Shown here piece after piece: positions 54,080-62,266 of a DNA stretch of 64,000 bases. Source of the stretch: Owenweeksia sp. (GTDB lineage: Bacteria; Bacteroidota; Bacteroidia; Flavobacteriales; Schleiferiaceae); contig NZNV01000033.1 in assembly GCA_002695025.1 (NCBI GenBank), positions 1 through 64,000 of the forward strand, written 5' to 3'. Position 1 is the stretch's first letter, and every line of letters begins with the position of its first letter. The notes under the pieces are model-generated. The model had not been told where the DNA came from, searched no databases, and saw nothing but the letters and a program-made list of their open reading frames with translations. The translations under genes were made by a program, and so were the position numbers.

Positions 54080-54565
54080 TCAGGAGGTTTGTAGTTTGCG
54101 TTTCCGTTGAGCTTCCATTTCCTGCTTAAAATATTTCCAGCTTACCACCAGCATCCCGAAGCTTTCACCCTCATGTTTACCCAGGTGTTTATGGTGCATT
54201 TTATGAGCCCTGCGTATGGCCTTCAGGTAAAGATTATCCGAATTACGGAACCACTTGAAGCGCTGGTGGATAAATACCTCATGTACCAGGAAATAGGCCA
54301 TACCATATACCGCTATGCCCGCACCAATGCTCACCGCCAGGGTATTGGCATACAAGGTACCTAACATGATGCAAAGCCAGCTGGGAATCGCGAAGATGAG
54401 AAAGAAGGTGTCGTTCTTTTCAAAAAAGCCCGGGGTTTTTACATGATGGTCTTCATGCAGGTTCCAGAGAAAACCGTGCATTACAAATTTATGGGTGGCC
54501 CAGGCCACGAACTCCATGAACCAGAAAGTCAGGAAAACCACTAAAAATATCATCCACCAACTCAT
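54080..54565 (-). CDS. crtZ: Beta-carotene hydroxylase
   Basis: 161 aa. All the di-iron histidine motifs are visible: THKFVMHGF, LHEDHH, HEVFIHQRF and RAHKMHHKH. Four membrane spans. It hydroxylates beta-carotene to zeaxanthin. With the lycopene cyclase downstream it forms the end of the yellow pigment pathway expected of this lineage. Confidence 0.95.
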   Translation of the reverse strand: MSWWMIFLVVFLTFWFMEFVAWATHKFVMHGFLWNLHEDHHVKTPGFFEKNDTFFLIFAIPSWLCIMLGTLYANTLAVSIGAGIAVYGMAYFLVHEVFIHQRFKWFRNSDNLYLKAIRRAHKMHHKHLGKHEGESFGMLVVSWKYFKQEMEAQRKRKLQTS

Positions 54566-54746
54566 GTACAGTATTCGGATTTAAACAGTTTAAGGTATTG
54601 GATATACGAAGATCCTGGTTTTTCAGCCTGATCTTCCGAATCTCTAAACAGGCAAAGCACATTTAAGTTCAGGCTCCTGCCTTCGCCCAAAAGTACGGGT
54701 AAATCCGGTTAAACCGTAAAACCTTTAGAAAGGTGGAAAAGTTGTA

Positions 54747-55337
54747 ATGCTCATGCAATGGTTTAAAAGTATACCCATACTGGGGCGGGCGGTCATTTTA
54801 TTTGTGGTTTGCTTCCTGAGCCTGATCCTCCTGTTTGCACCACGGCCTCATCCGGTGGATATGCATACCGCTTCCTTCGGCATGACTTCATCCGCACGCC
54901 TGTATTTCCATAACGTACGCAGCTATTATTATGACATTAAACCACATGAGGCTTCGCGTTTTGTGCTTTACCACTTAAAACGCAGGGAACGTGATACTAA
55001 CGTAGTTTGTCTTCAGTTCACCATCGTTGAAAACACCTCAGGTGAAGAGGCCTTCATCTATATTGAGTTACAGGATGCTGGCAAACAATATCAAAAACCT
55101 CATGTTCTAATAAGCACTAAGAGTTTGGATTCAACGGTAACAGAACCCTTGTACAATCTCAATAACGAAGGGCATTACCAGCTGGCAGCAGCTATTTGGA
55201 AAGCTTTGCTGGAGGATCAAGACTTTTACCTGCTGGATGATCGCGATACTGTGGGGCCCTTGCTGCAAACGCATCGCGCTCGGAAGAACGCAGAGATAGT
55301 TCTGGAAGATTATTTTAAACTGATCGGAAAACTTTAA
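54747..55337 (+). CDS. Membrane-anchored hypothetical protein
   Basis: 196 aa, not recognised. One N-terminal span (AVILFVVCFLSLILLFA) is followed by a soluble domain with many aromatic residues (ARLYFHNVRSYYYDIKPHEA) and a C-terminus containing RDTVGPLLQTHRARKNAE. It is followed 13 nt later by a multi-span protein, probably a two-gene operon, and is divergent from crtZ. Confidence 0.7.
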   Translation: MLMQWFKSIPILGRAVILFVVCFLSLILLFAPRPHPVDMHTASFGMTSSARLYFHNVRSYYYDIKPHEASRFVLYHLKRRERDTNVVCLQFTIVENTSGEEAFIYIELQDAGKQYQKPHVLISTKSLDSTVTEPLYNLNNEGHYQLAAAIWKALLEDQDFYLLDDRDTVGPLLQTHRARKNAEIVLEDYFKLIGKL

Positions 55338-55350
55338 AAACAACAGACTT

Positions 55351-55857
55351 ATGAGCACCTTTGATAAGAACTGGAGAACGATACCCACCACCCACGGACT
55401 GGCCATGCTCGGCTTGTTGGCGGCCTACTTCCTCATCATGCGCTTTGTAGGACTAGGACATGTTTATTGGCTCCGGGCGCTTAACATTCTCTTCGTCTAT
55501 TTTGTGTTGCGTAGTGCGCTGCGCACCTACCGTCAGCGTTCCCAAGCCAGTTATTATGAAGATTTCAGTGATTACTTCCGCATTGCGGTACGTACGGCTT
55601 TTGTTGGGATCGGGCTATTCTCGGTTTTCCTGGCCATCTACCTGGATCAACTGGATACGACCTTTATGCAGGAGATACTTACCGAAGAAAATATAAGCCC
55701 TTACCTCACCGCAGTGTCTGCAGCCGTGCTGATCTTTATTGAAGGAATGACCTCTGCCCTGGCCTGTGGTTACATTCTTATTCAGGTAATGAAGGCCCGC
55801 ACCGTGGAAAAGCCTTTGGAAGGCCGGAAAGACCTTCATAAAGAGACACACAGTTAG
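55351..55857 (+). CDS. DUF4199-like four-span membrane protein
   Basis: 168 aa. Four hydrophobic helices. The pattern TYRQRSQASYYEDFSDYFRI after helix two and LDTTFMQEILTEE before helix three resembles DUF4199. Function unknown. It shares its 3' four bases (TTAG) with the convergent queE stop, and is likely co-transcribed with the gene 13 nt upstream. Confidence 0.7.
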   Translation: MSTFDKNWRTIPTTHGLAMLGLLAAYFLIMRFVGLGHVYWLRALNILFVYFVLRSALRTYRQRSQASYYEDFSDYFRIAVRTAFVGIGLFSVFLAIYLDQLDTTFMQEILTEENISPYLTAVSAAVLIFIEGMTSALACGYILIQVMKARTVEKPLEGRKDLHKETHS

Positions 55858-56483
55858 GGAATGCCAATGTATTTATGGGTTTGCAGGCTGATTTGCCACT
55901 GCGGGTTTTGCATCACGTAATCCGCTATGGAAGACATCATTTCCTTGCTTCGGCTCCATTCCGGCTGCAGGAATAATTTACAGTGGTCGCCTACACGGGC
56001 GGCATGTTCTTCCGCCCATTTAAAATCGTGTTTATTGTAAATGATGATCTTCAATTCATGGGCCTGAGCATACACTTCATCTACCGGTGGTTTGGTCTTT
56101 TTGGGGGAAAGGCATATCCAGTCCCAGCTACCACTCAATTGGTAGGCACCGGAAGTTTCCAGGTGTATCTGTAAACCGCGCTCCTGTAAGGCGTGGGTAA
56201 GTGGGTCCATGTTCCAGGTAAGGGGCTCTCCCCCCGTTACCACAACGGTTTTAGAATAGTGTGCGGCCGTATCGGCAATTTGCTGTACTTCGGTGGGAGG
56301 ATGCAGATCAGGGTTCCAGCTTTCCTTAACATCACACCAGTGACAGCCCACATCGCAACCACCAATCCGGATAAAATAAGCGGCCTTGCCCGTGTGGAAA
56401 CCCTCCCCCTGTATGGTATAGAATTCTTCCATAAGGGGCACCCAAAGCCCCTGTGCAACCTTTTCCTCGTGCGCATTTACCAT
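55854..56483 (-). CDS. queE: 7-carboxy-7-deazaguanine synthase
   Basis: 209 aa radical-SAM enzyme. The CxxxCxxC motif is in GGCDVGCHWCDVKESW, and the family start (EEFYTIQGEGFHTGKAAYFIR) is clear. It forms the deazapurine ring of queuosine precursors from carboxy-tetrahydropterin. No queC/D/F is adjacent. Confidence 0.95.
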   Translation of the reverse strand: MVNAHEEKVAQGLWVPLMEEFYTIQGEGFHTGKAAYFIRIGGCDVGCHWCDVKESWNPDLHPPTEVQQIADTAAHYSKTVVVTGGEPLTWNMDPLTHALQERGLQIHLETSGAYQLSGSWDWICLSPKKTKPPVDEVYAQAHELKIIIYNKHDFKWAEEHAARVGDHCKLFLQPEWSRSKEMMSSIADYVMQNPQWQISLQTHKYIGIP

Positions 56484-56510
56484 GCGGCAAAGTTAAGGGT
56501 ATGCTTTGGT

Positions 56511-57224
56511 TTAGCGATACTCCGGGTTGGGATGATTAAAGTTCTTCCCTTTATCCCATTCGGTTTTCTGATTGCCGTAGGCCGGAAATCCTCCCTGATC
56601 CTTTAACATGCGTGCAGTATGCATCAGGTTCCAGGTCATGAAGGTCGTATTGCGTTGGGTAAATTCGTTTTCAGGCCCCCTGGAACCTTCATCCGCATAG
56701 GAAGGGCCAGGGCCAGCTTCTCCTATCCAACCGGCATCCGCTTGCGGAGGAATGGTATACCCCAGGTGTTGCAGGCTGTATAAAATACTCATGGAGCAAT
56801 GCTTGATCCCGTCCTCGTTACCGGTAATAATACAGCCCCCCGTTTTTCCGTAGTACAAATACTGGCCTTTATCATTTAATTGGCCGGAAGCAGAGTACAG
56901 GCGCTCGATCAACAAAGAACAGACAGAAGAGCGTTCTCCCAGCCATATCGGGCTACCGATCACCAATATATCTGCCTTTAATACCTTATCCAGGATACGC
57001 GGCCAATCGTCCTTCTCATAGCCATGTTCCGTCATGTCCGGGTATATCCCAAACGCTACATCATATTCCACAAAACGGATAGGTTCCACACTAACTCCGT
57101 TCTTTTTCATGATGTCCATGGAAACCTCCATCAAGGCGTGGGTATGGGAAGGAATGGGCGCCTTTTTAAGGGTACAATTAATGAAAAGGGCTTTGAGATC
57201 ACTGAAATCCTGTGGAGTAGCCAT
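56511..57224 (-). CDS. Flavodoxin-family NAD(P)H-dependent oxidoreductase
   Basis: 237 aa. Flavodoxin-like fold: ALFINCTLKKAPIPSHT at the FMN phosphate loop, ADILVIGSPIWLGERSS, and YGKTGGCIITGNEDGIKH. Probably FMN-dependent quinone or nitro reductase; specificity unknown. It lies 27 nt upstream of queE on the same strand. Confidence 0.88.
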   Translation of the reverse strand: MATPQDFSDLKALFINCTLKKAPIPSHTHALMEVSMDIMKKNGVSVEPIRFVEYDVAFGIYPDMTEHGYEKDDWPRILDKVLKADILVIGSPIWLGERSSVCSLLIERLYSASGQLNDKGQYLYYGKTGGCIITGNEDGIKHCSMSILYSLQHLGYTIPPQADAGWIGEAGPGPSYADEGSRGPENEFTQRNTTFMTWNLMHTARMLKDQGGFPAYGNQKTEWDKGKNFNHPNPEYR

Positions 57225-57276
57225 AAGTACGGGTTTTCAGGATAGAACGGCAAAAGCCAGGGCATTGTTTGCCGTA

Positions 57277-57855
57277 TCAAAGACGGATAAGGTGCCGTAC
57301 CGAACGGTCCGCTCCTTTAATAAGATGAATAAGATAATGTCCTGCTTTCAGATGCGGAATATCCAGTTCCATCAATTCACCTTCTACCGCCCGGCTCAGG
57401 ATTACCTTACCTTGCAGGTCAGTGATCTGTATCTCTTCACCCACCCACTCGCCAAAACGGATCGTCACCTTTTCCCAGGCGGGATTGGGAAATACCTCTG
57501 CGGTGGCCAGCCCTTCCTGCTCCTGCAACCCTATATTGTTGATCTTGATAATTTTCAGCACCCTGCTCTCTCCGTTGATTTGCAATCGTAAAAAATAAAC
57601 GCCTTCCTGCAGGGTATCTCCATCGTACAAAAGGCTGATACCGTTACTGAGTACCAGGCCGTTAACAAACTGTTTGACTGTACGGCCGGTGACATCCAGC
57701 ATATCCAGGGAAACGGTGTCACTATCCAGGCTGTCTATAGCAATATGCAATTGCTGCTGGAAGGGATTGGGATAAGCCGCAAAGTAAACGGAATCATTTT
57801 GAGCATAAACGGATGCTGAAACCAGCATCAGCAGGAAAAAGGTCAGGTTTTTCAT
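57277..57855 (-). CDS. Secreted protein made of two tandem T9SS type A sorting domains
   Basis: 192 aa. A signal peptide (FFLLMLVSASVYAQ) is followed at once by a first sorting-domain-like unit (about 25-106: FAAYPNPFQQQLHI, VTGRTVKQF, LQEGVYFLRLQINGES) and a second (about 117-192: VFPNPAWEKVTIRF, DLQGKVILSR, LKAGHYLIHLI). The second is at the C-terminus as required for T9SS export; the first is in the position of cargo. I see no other domain. Either the cargo domain was lost or the repeated unit has its own role. Confidence 0.85.
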   Translation of the reverse strand: MKNLTFFLLMLVSASVYAQNDSVYFAAYPNPFQQQLHIAIDSLDSDTVSLDMLDVTGRTVKQFVNGLVLSNGISLLYDGDTLQEGVYFLRLQINGESRVLKIIKINNIGLQEQEGLATAEVFPNPAWEKVTIRFGEWVGEEIQITDLQGKVILSRAVEGELMELDIPHLKAGHYLIHLIKGADRSVRHLIRL

Positions 57856-57866
57856 AGCCCCAAACT

Positions 57867-57893
57867 ACAAAAAACCCGGCACAGGGCCGGGTT
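57867..57893 (-). terminator. Terminator of C1 peptidase gene
   Basis: AACCCGGC and GCCGGGTT form an 8-bp stem with a 5-nt loop. The A run before it reads as a T tract on the minus strand. It follows the C1 peptidase stop by about 25 nt. Confidence 0.88.
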
Positions 57894-57916
57894 CAATGGT
57901 ATATTTTAACTTTCTC

Positions 57917-59104
57917 TTAAAGGCTGATCTTCTTTTTGATATCCTTAGATACCACGTCTTTATGCACCAATATGGAGATGGTCTTGTACTTCACAAAGGA
58001 CTTGGAAGCGTAGATATAACCGCTGCGCTTATCATTTTCACGGTCGCCCCAGCTATTCTTTACAATGTAATACTCGGTACCGTTCTGGTCTTTTACCTTT
58101 CCGGTGATCTGCATACCATGATCATCGGTGGTTTCATAATTATCATAATCGTCCTGACGCATTTCCTGGGTAACCACCAGTTCGTCCTTAGGACCATCAA
58201 ACATGGCAGCGCGCTCTTCCTTGCTCATATCGGCATAGGGTGTAAGGGGCGCAATGGCCAGGCCGTTCTTCAGGGAAAAACCTTTTTCACTTACATCCGT
58301 AGCCCAGCTTACGGTATAACCTTTATTCAGGCTTTCATCCAGCACATTCATCATCTCATCCAGGGGAACGTTATAACTCAGGCCCCACGTCCAGTTATCC
58401 GGAACCTCTATCATCATAGGCTGGTAAAAAGGCTTGTGGTTAAAGGAGGTGATCTGAACGTAATCATCCGGGTTAATACCAATATACTCATCCGCAAAGC
58501 TGCGGGGCGTATAGGTTTTACCTTGGTAGGTAAATTCCTCAGGATAGGTTCCCAGGTAGGCATCAAGCGTGGCTACAAAGGCCTTTCTCCAGGACTGGGT
58601 AAGCTTACCATTGGGGTTTTTGATCACCTGGTCCAGTTGAGCTTTCAATAAGCTTTCCAGTTCGTTGTGGTTATTCTCATCGGTGCCATAGTCCAGCCCT
58701 TCGTAAACCTCCTGGGGTACGGCCCCGTATTTACGGATCACATACAGCACATCGGGAAGGGCTCCACCCTGGGCAAAATTCAGGTGCCCGTGCAGGCGAA
58801 CGTATTTCTCGGCTTTATCCAGGTACACCTGGCGCACGGTAAACATTTCGGAAAGATCAACGGGCTCCTTACCGTTTCGGATCATTTCGGTTTCTATAAA
58901 GCTGGTGGTAGCATAGCTCCAGCAGGTACCGCTCTTTCCCTGGTTCTTTACAGGAGTGGTTTCCAGGTCTATCACCGTCTCAAAAAGAAACTCTCCTTCT
59001 ACATCACTTCCATTATCTTTGATCTGGTTGATCAGATCATCCTGAGCCAAAGCGGCCCCTCCAAAGGTGAACATTAGAGCGGCTAAAAATCTTCTTAATA
59101 TCAT
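57917..59104 (-). CDS. C1-family cysteine peptidase (aminopeptidase C-like), exported
   Basis: 395 aa from the ATG at 59104, which opens a signal peptide (FLAALMFTFGGAALAQ); the frame is open 81 codons further upstream but that part lacks coding character and overlaps the divergent gene. Catalytic residues: Gln/Cys in KNQGKSGTCWSYATT, His in TDDHGMQITG, Asn in VKNSWG. Papain/bleomycin-hydrolase type (C1B), periplasmic or exported. A minus-strand terminator follows. Confidence 0.9.
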   Translation of the reverse strand: MILRRFLAALMFTFGGAALAQDDLINQIKDNGSDVEGEFLFETVIDLETTPVKNQGKSGTCWSYATTSFIETEMIRNGKEPVDLSEMFTVRQVYLDKAEKYVRLHGHLNFAQGGALPDVLYVIRKYGAVPQEVYEGLDYGTDENNHNELESLLKAQLDQVIKNPNGKLTQSWRKAFVATLDAYLGTYPEEFTYQGKTYTPRSFADEYIGINPDDYVQITSFNHKPFYQPMMIEVPDNWTWGLSYNVPLDEMMNVLDESLNKGYTVSWATDVSEKGFSLKNGLAIAPLTPYADMSKEERAAMFDGPKDELVVTQEMRQDDYDNYETTDDHGMQITGKVKDQNGTEYYIVKNSWGDRENDKRSGYIYASKSFVKYKTISILVHKDVVSKDIKKKISL

Positions 59105-59158
59105 GTGTATTTCTACTTTTATTTTGAAAAGGGCTAAAATATTAAACCCGGTCTCAAT

Positions 59159-60019
59159 GTGAAAATAGTACGCTTCCTTTTTAGCTTTAAAGGCCTTTTG
59201 CTTATGTTCGGAATATTTATTGGCCTTATTATGGCCACCAACCTGATGTCCTTCTCCGCCAGTGAAGACGAGATCAGGGATGCCTTTGCCAAAGTGCCCT
59301 ATAGTCCTGAGCATCATTTTATACCGAATGAAAAAGGCACCCTGCACTATATCACCACCGGTGACTCTCTGAAGCCTCCTGTTTTATTGATCCACGGTTC
59401 TCCCGGCAGCTGGGACAACTGGCTGGATATACTTACCCAAACTGATTTCCTGAACCACTACTACGCCATTGCGGTAGACCGCCCCGGCTACAACCAAACC
59501 ACTCTTGGGAATGGCTACAGCCTGCAGGAGCAAGCTGAATTTTTAGCACCCCTTATTAAGCGGTATTGCCAGCCCTGTGTGGTAGTGGGGCATTCCTATG
59601 GTGGGGCCCTGGCCGTACAAACCGCCCTGGATAACCCGGAGGCCATAAAAGCCTTTGTGTCCGTAGCCGGAACGGTGGCGGACAGCCTGCAGCACCCACG
59701 CTTCTATAATTACATACTGCGCTACACGCCCCTGCAATGGATTATGGCTCCGGAGTTTATGACCAGCAATAAAGAAATGATGAGCCTGGAGCATGATCTC
59801 CATGCCCTGGCAAATCAACTTTCGGCCTATTCCGGCAAGGCAGCTCTCATCCAGGGTGGTGAAGACATGCTGGTAGATCCCCGCTCTGCACGCTACATCC
59901 AATCCAAACTCACCCAGGCCAATGTACGTCTCTGGACACGGGAAGAAATGAATCACTTTGTGATATGGAGTGATAAGGACCTGGTGCTGGACGCTTTACA
60001 ATGGGCTGAGGCACCATAA
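59159..60019 (+). CDS. Alpha/beta hydrolase with N-terminal anchor
   Basis: 286 aa from GTG. N-terminal hydrophobic segment (LLLMFGIFIGLIMATNLM), then the hydrolase fold: oxyanion HGSPGSWDNW, nucleophile serine in VVVGHSYGGALAV, acid in GGEDMLVDPRSA, and histidine in EMNHFVIWSD. Esterase or lipase-like activity in the envelope is likely; substrate unknown. Divergent from the C1 peptidase. Confidence 0.88.
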   Translation: MKIVRFLFSFKGLLLMFGIFIGLIMATNLMSFSASEDEIRDAFAKVPYSPEHHFIPNEKGTLHYITTGDSLKPPVLLIHGSPGSWDNWLDILTQTDFLNHYYAIAVDRPGYNQTTLGNGYSLQEQAEFLAPLIKRYCQPCVVVGHSYGGALAVQTALDNPEAIKAFVSVAGTVADSLQHPRFYNYILRYTPLQWIMAPEFMTSNKEMMSLEHDLHALANQLSAYSGKAALIQGGEDMLVDPRSARYIQSKLTQANVRLWTREEMNHFVIWSDKDLVLDALQWAEAP

Positions 60020-60191
60020 CAGCTAGCCTGTACTCTCCCTCACTTTTCAAAGGAGATCCATCGTAAAACCCATTTCACATACTGAAAAGCAGGCTTCACA
60101 CATGCCGGTAAAAACATCCATTTCCCCCGTTACTTCAACCGTCTTCAAGGCACCTGATAAAGTTCCCAAATCCAGTGATAAAAACCTTGGC

Positions 60192-60578
60192 TCAGGCTAC
60201 TTTCTGGCTATTCACGGGCGCTATCTCCACGGCATAAAAAGCTTTAGCCAGCTTAATAGCCTTACCGGCAGCATTTATTTCGTGTACAAATATCTTCAGG
60301 GTCTGCTCTTTTTTTCCAGCCGGGTATAATTGAGCTTTAATGAAAAGCTTTTCACCCTTTCCTGGTTTTTGGAGCAGGTCCATATTAACTTCTTTGATGT
60401 GTTCTGTAAAACCGCGCGGTAAAGCAGAAGAAATGCGTTTAAGCATCAGTTGGGCACTGGTTTCTATGAGATTCAGCGCCTGCCATTGGGAGTTGGGGTA
60501 ATCGGCTGCGCTGACAGGCACTGTTTTTTGCCATTGTGCCTTTTGGCTTTTTTCGAGGATCTTGAATACGTCTTTCAT
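60192..60578 (-). CDS. Hotdog-like hypothetical protein
   Basis: 128 aa. The N-terminal half (WQALNLIETSAQLMLKRISS) and the strand-rich second half (VNMDLLQKPGKGEKLFIKAQ) resemble a hotdog thioesterase, but I cannot identify a catalytic residue, so this is tentative. It lies about 130 nt downstream of a minus-strand terminator, which in turn follows a micro-ORF. Confidence 0.6.
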   Translation of the reverse strand: MKDVFKILEKSQKAQWQKTVPVSAADYPNSQWQALNLIETSAQLMLKRISSALPRGFTEHIKEVNMDLLQKPGKGEKLFIKAQLYPAGKKEQTLKIFVHEINAAGKAIKLAKAFYAVEIAPVNSQKVA

Positions 60579-60708
60579 AACAGTGGCGGTAGACTTATAG
60601 GAGTTGGAGGCTTAGTGAATAATTCCATTGTATGGCGTTTGCAATTAGCATTTACGAATGACCACTGATACATGTTGTTGTGATTTTTCATGATTCTGAT
60701 ATTAGGAT

Positions 60709-60740
60709 TAAAAAAAAAGCCCCCGACTTCTCGGGGGCTT
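60709..60740 (-). terminator. Intrinsic terminator, minus strand
   Basis: AAGCCCCCGA and TCGGGGGCTT form a 10-bp stem with a 4-nt loop. Nine A residues before it become a T tract on the minus strand. It must serve a transcript beginning above 60740, where the only candidate is the 30-codon ORF or a non-coding RNA. Confidence 0.9.
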
Positions 60741-60767
60741 CAGCTATTATGTTTATATAATTTAAAT

Positions 60768-60860
60768 TCAGTTGAAGAACCCCCAATATACTGCCCAGCG
60801 CATCATATTATAAGAGCGCTTTGATTGGCAATTCACTATATGGGTTATAGTATTCTTCAT
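60768..60860 (-). CDS. Candidate 30-aa micro-ORF ahead of a terminator
   Basis: ATG to TGA on the minus strand, 31 codons with the stop. The sequence starts MKNTITHIVNCQSKR and ends RWAVYWGFFN, with two Trp, two Tyr and two Phe. Its stop is 28 nt before the terminator stem. The layout (short peptide rich in aromatic residues, then terminator) resembles an attenuation leader, but the next gene (hotdog-like) is not an aromatic amino-acid gene. It may equally be a small protein gene or chance. Confidence 0.35.
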   Translation of the reverse strand: MKNTITHIVNCQSKRSYNMMRWAVYWGFFN

Positions 60861-61139
60861 TGTGATATCAAATGTAATTAAACCGCCTCAACCGTACAAG
60901 TGGTATAACCTTAAACGTTCTCTTTCCGGAATAAAGTATAAGGAGGCATTCCAACTTAAAACCCCGGTACCCTAAAACCTTACACGCCTGTTTTTAGGGG
61001 ATGGACTTCCCTCTCTAAACTTGCGGATGGTGCATATATGGTACGCCTGAAGAGAAAAGGACAACTTCTGGGTCAGTAAGAAATGGTATGATCCATTAAT
61101 CACCGTGCATTAGGCAACTCCTTCCTATTTTAGCACAGC

Positions 61140-61553
61140 ATGAAAAAGTTGCTGTTATTTTATGGTTTGCTGGCCTTTGCCTTGCTGATGCTATTTCAAA
61201 TGAGCAGGCTATGGATCATCAGCAGTGAACTTACCACGGAACTGATCATTATACCGGTAACTATAGTATCCATCATAACCGGTATATATTTTGGTCGTAA
61301 ACCCTCCCCTCCTGCCCAGGAGCCAAACAGGGGGATTGACCCACAAGCTGTTCAGGCAAGTGGCATTTCTCCCCGGGAACTGGAAGTATTGCAATTGATC
61401 GCCCAGGGACTTTCCAACAAGGAAATTGCCAACCGCCTTTTTGTCTCAGAAACCACCGTAAAAAGCCATGTTTCCAGCCTACTGCTAAAGCTGGATGCCA
61501 AAAGGCGCACCCAGGCCGTAAGCAATGCCAGGGAAAAGAGAATAATGGTATAG
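61140..61553 (+). CDS. Membrane-anchored LuxR-type HTH regulator
   Basis: 137 aa. Two spans (about 4-20 and 33-51) are followed by a short linker and a GerE/LuxR helix-turn-helix (76-130: ISPRELEVLQLIAQGLSNKE, VSETTVKSHVSSLLLKLDA). No receiver domain, so the membrane part may itself sense a signal or serve as an anchor. It is followed 105 nt later by a DUF4199 gene, a pairing typical of Bacteroidota. Confidence 0.92.
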   Translation: MKKLLLFYGLLAFALLMLFQMSRLWIISSELTTELIIIPVTIVSIITGIYFGRKPSPPAQEPNRGIDPQAVQASGISPRELEVLQLIAQGLSNKEIANRLFVSETTVKSHVSSLLLKLDAKRRTQAVSNAREKRIMV

Positions 61554-61658
61554 GCCACCTCCTTCTTTAGTAGTAAAACAAGCATTTCCTACTTTAGTAG
61601 GACCTCAGTTTTACCGGGTATCACTTGTTTTGAAGTCAGATTTTAAAATCCATTACAG

Positions 61659-62189
61659 ATGAACAGAACAACTTTTTACTACGCCCTCACAGGCGGATTA
61701 TTTGCCACCGTCTTTTTTCTGGGCCCCATCGTTTTTTCCAGCGACAGCTATATGGACCCGGATTTTTACGATATCGGAGAGGTAATTGGCTACTCCGTAA
61801 TGATACTTTCCATGCTCCCCGTTTATTTTGGCACCCGCGCCTACCGAAGGCAACTGGCCCCGGAACCCCTCACCTTTGGCAAAGGACTGGTAACCGCCTT
61901 GCTGATCACCCTGATAAGTTGTATCGTTTTTTACCTGGGTAATGTGCTGGTTTATGAAGTGTTGGCTCCTGATTTTCTGGACGAGTTTACGGAAGCTTAT
62001 AAAGATAATATGTTGAAAATGGCGGAGACGGAAACCGAGCGTGAGGCGTTCCGGCAACAATTCAAGGCGGAAGCAGGTATGCTTTCCAACTCCTACCTCT
62101 ACGCCCTGGTAATGGCCGGTACCGTATTCTTCATTGGCCTTATCATTTCCCTTATTTCAGCTATGGTATTGCGTACCAAAAAATCCTGA
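61659..62189 (+). CDS. DUF4199-family membrane protein
   Basis: 176 aa, four spans. The DUF4199 pattern includes GEVIGYSVMILSMLPVYFGT, LTFGKGLVTALLITLISCIV and the soluble loop APDFLDEFTEAYKDNML before helix three. Function unknown; likely the partner or target of the adjacent membrane LuxR regulator. Confidence 0.88.
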   Translation: MNRTTFYYALTGGLFATVFFLGPIVFSSDSYMDPDFYDIGEVIGYSVMILSMLPVYFGTRAYRRQLAPEPLTFGKGLVTALLITLISCIVFYLGNVLVYEVLAPDFLDEFTEAYKDNMLKMAETETEREAFRQQFKAEAGMLSNSYLYALVMAGTVFFIGLIISLISAMVLRTKKS

Positions 62190-62266
62190 TCCGCAGAGAG
62201 GGGACCGAACGGTCTTTGTTGGTGGCTCAAGGCTATTTACCTTACCTTTAAGCCAAACTTTGTGCT

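Larger units (their letters stand above)
60579..61139. other. 561-nt intergenic region with micro-ORF and terminator
   Basis: The region holds a 30-codon minus-strand ORF (60768-60860) and a strong minus-strand terminator (60709-60740). The rest (60861-61139) contains only promoter-type AT-rich DNA for the divergent transcripts. No other gene or repeat was recognised. Confidence 0.6.

Noticed and set aside
59105-59347. 81-codon N-terminal extension of the C1 peptidase
   Set aside because: It overlaps the divergent hydrolase gene and places the signal peptide internally; the ATG at 59104 is better.
60102-60329. 75-aa plus-strand ORF
   Set aside because: It overlaps the end of the minus-strand hotdog-like gene and has no coding character.
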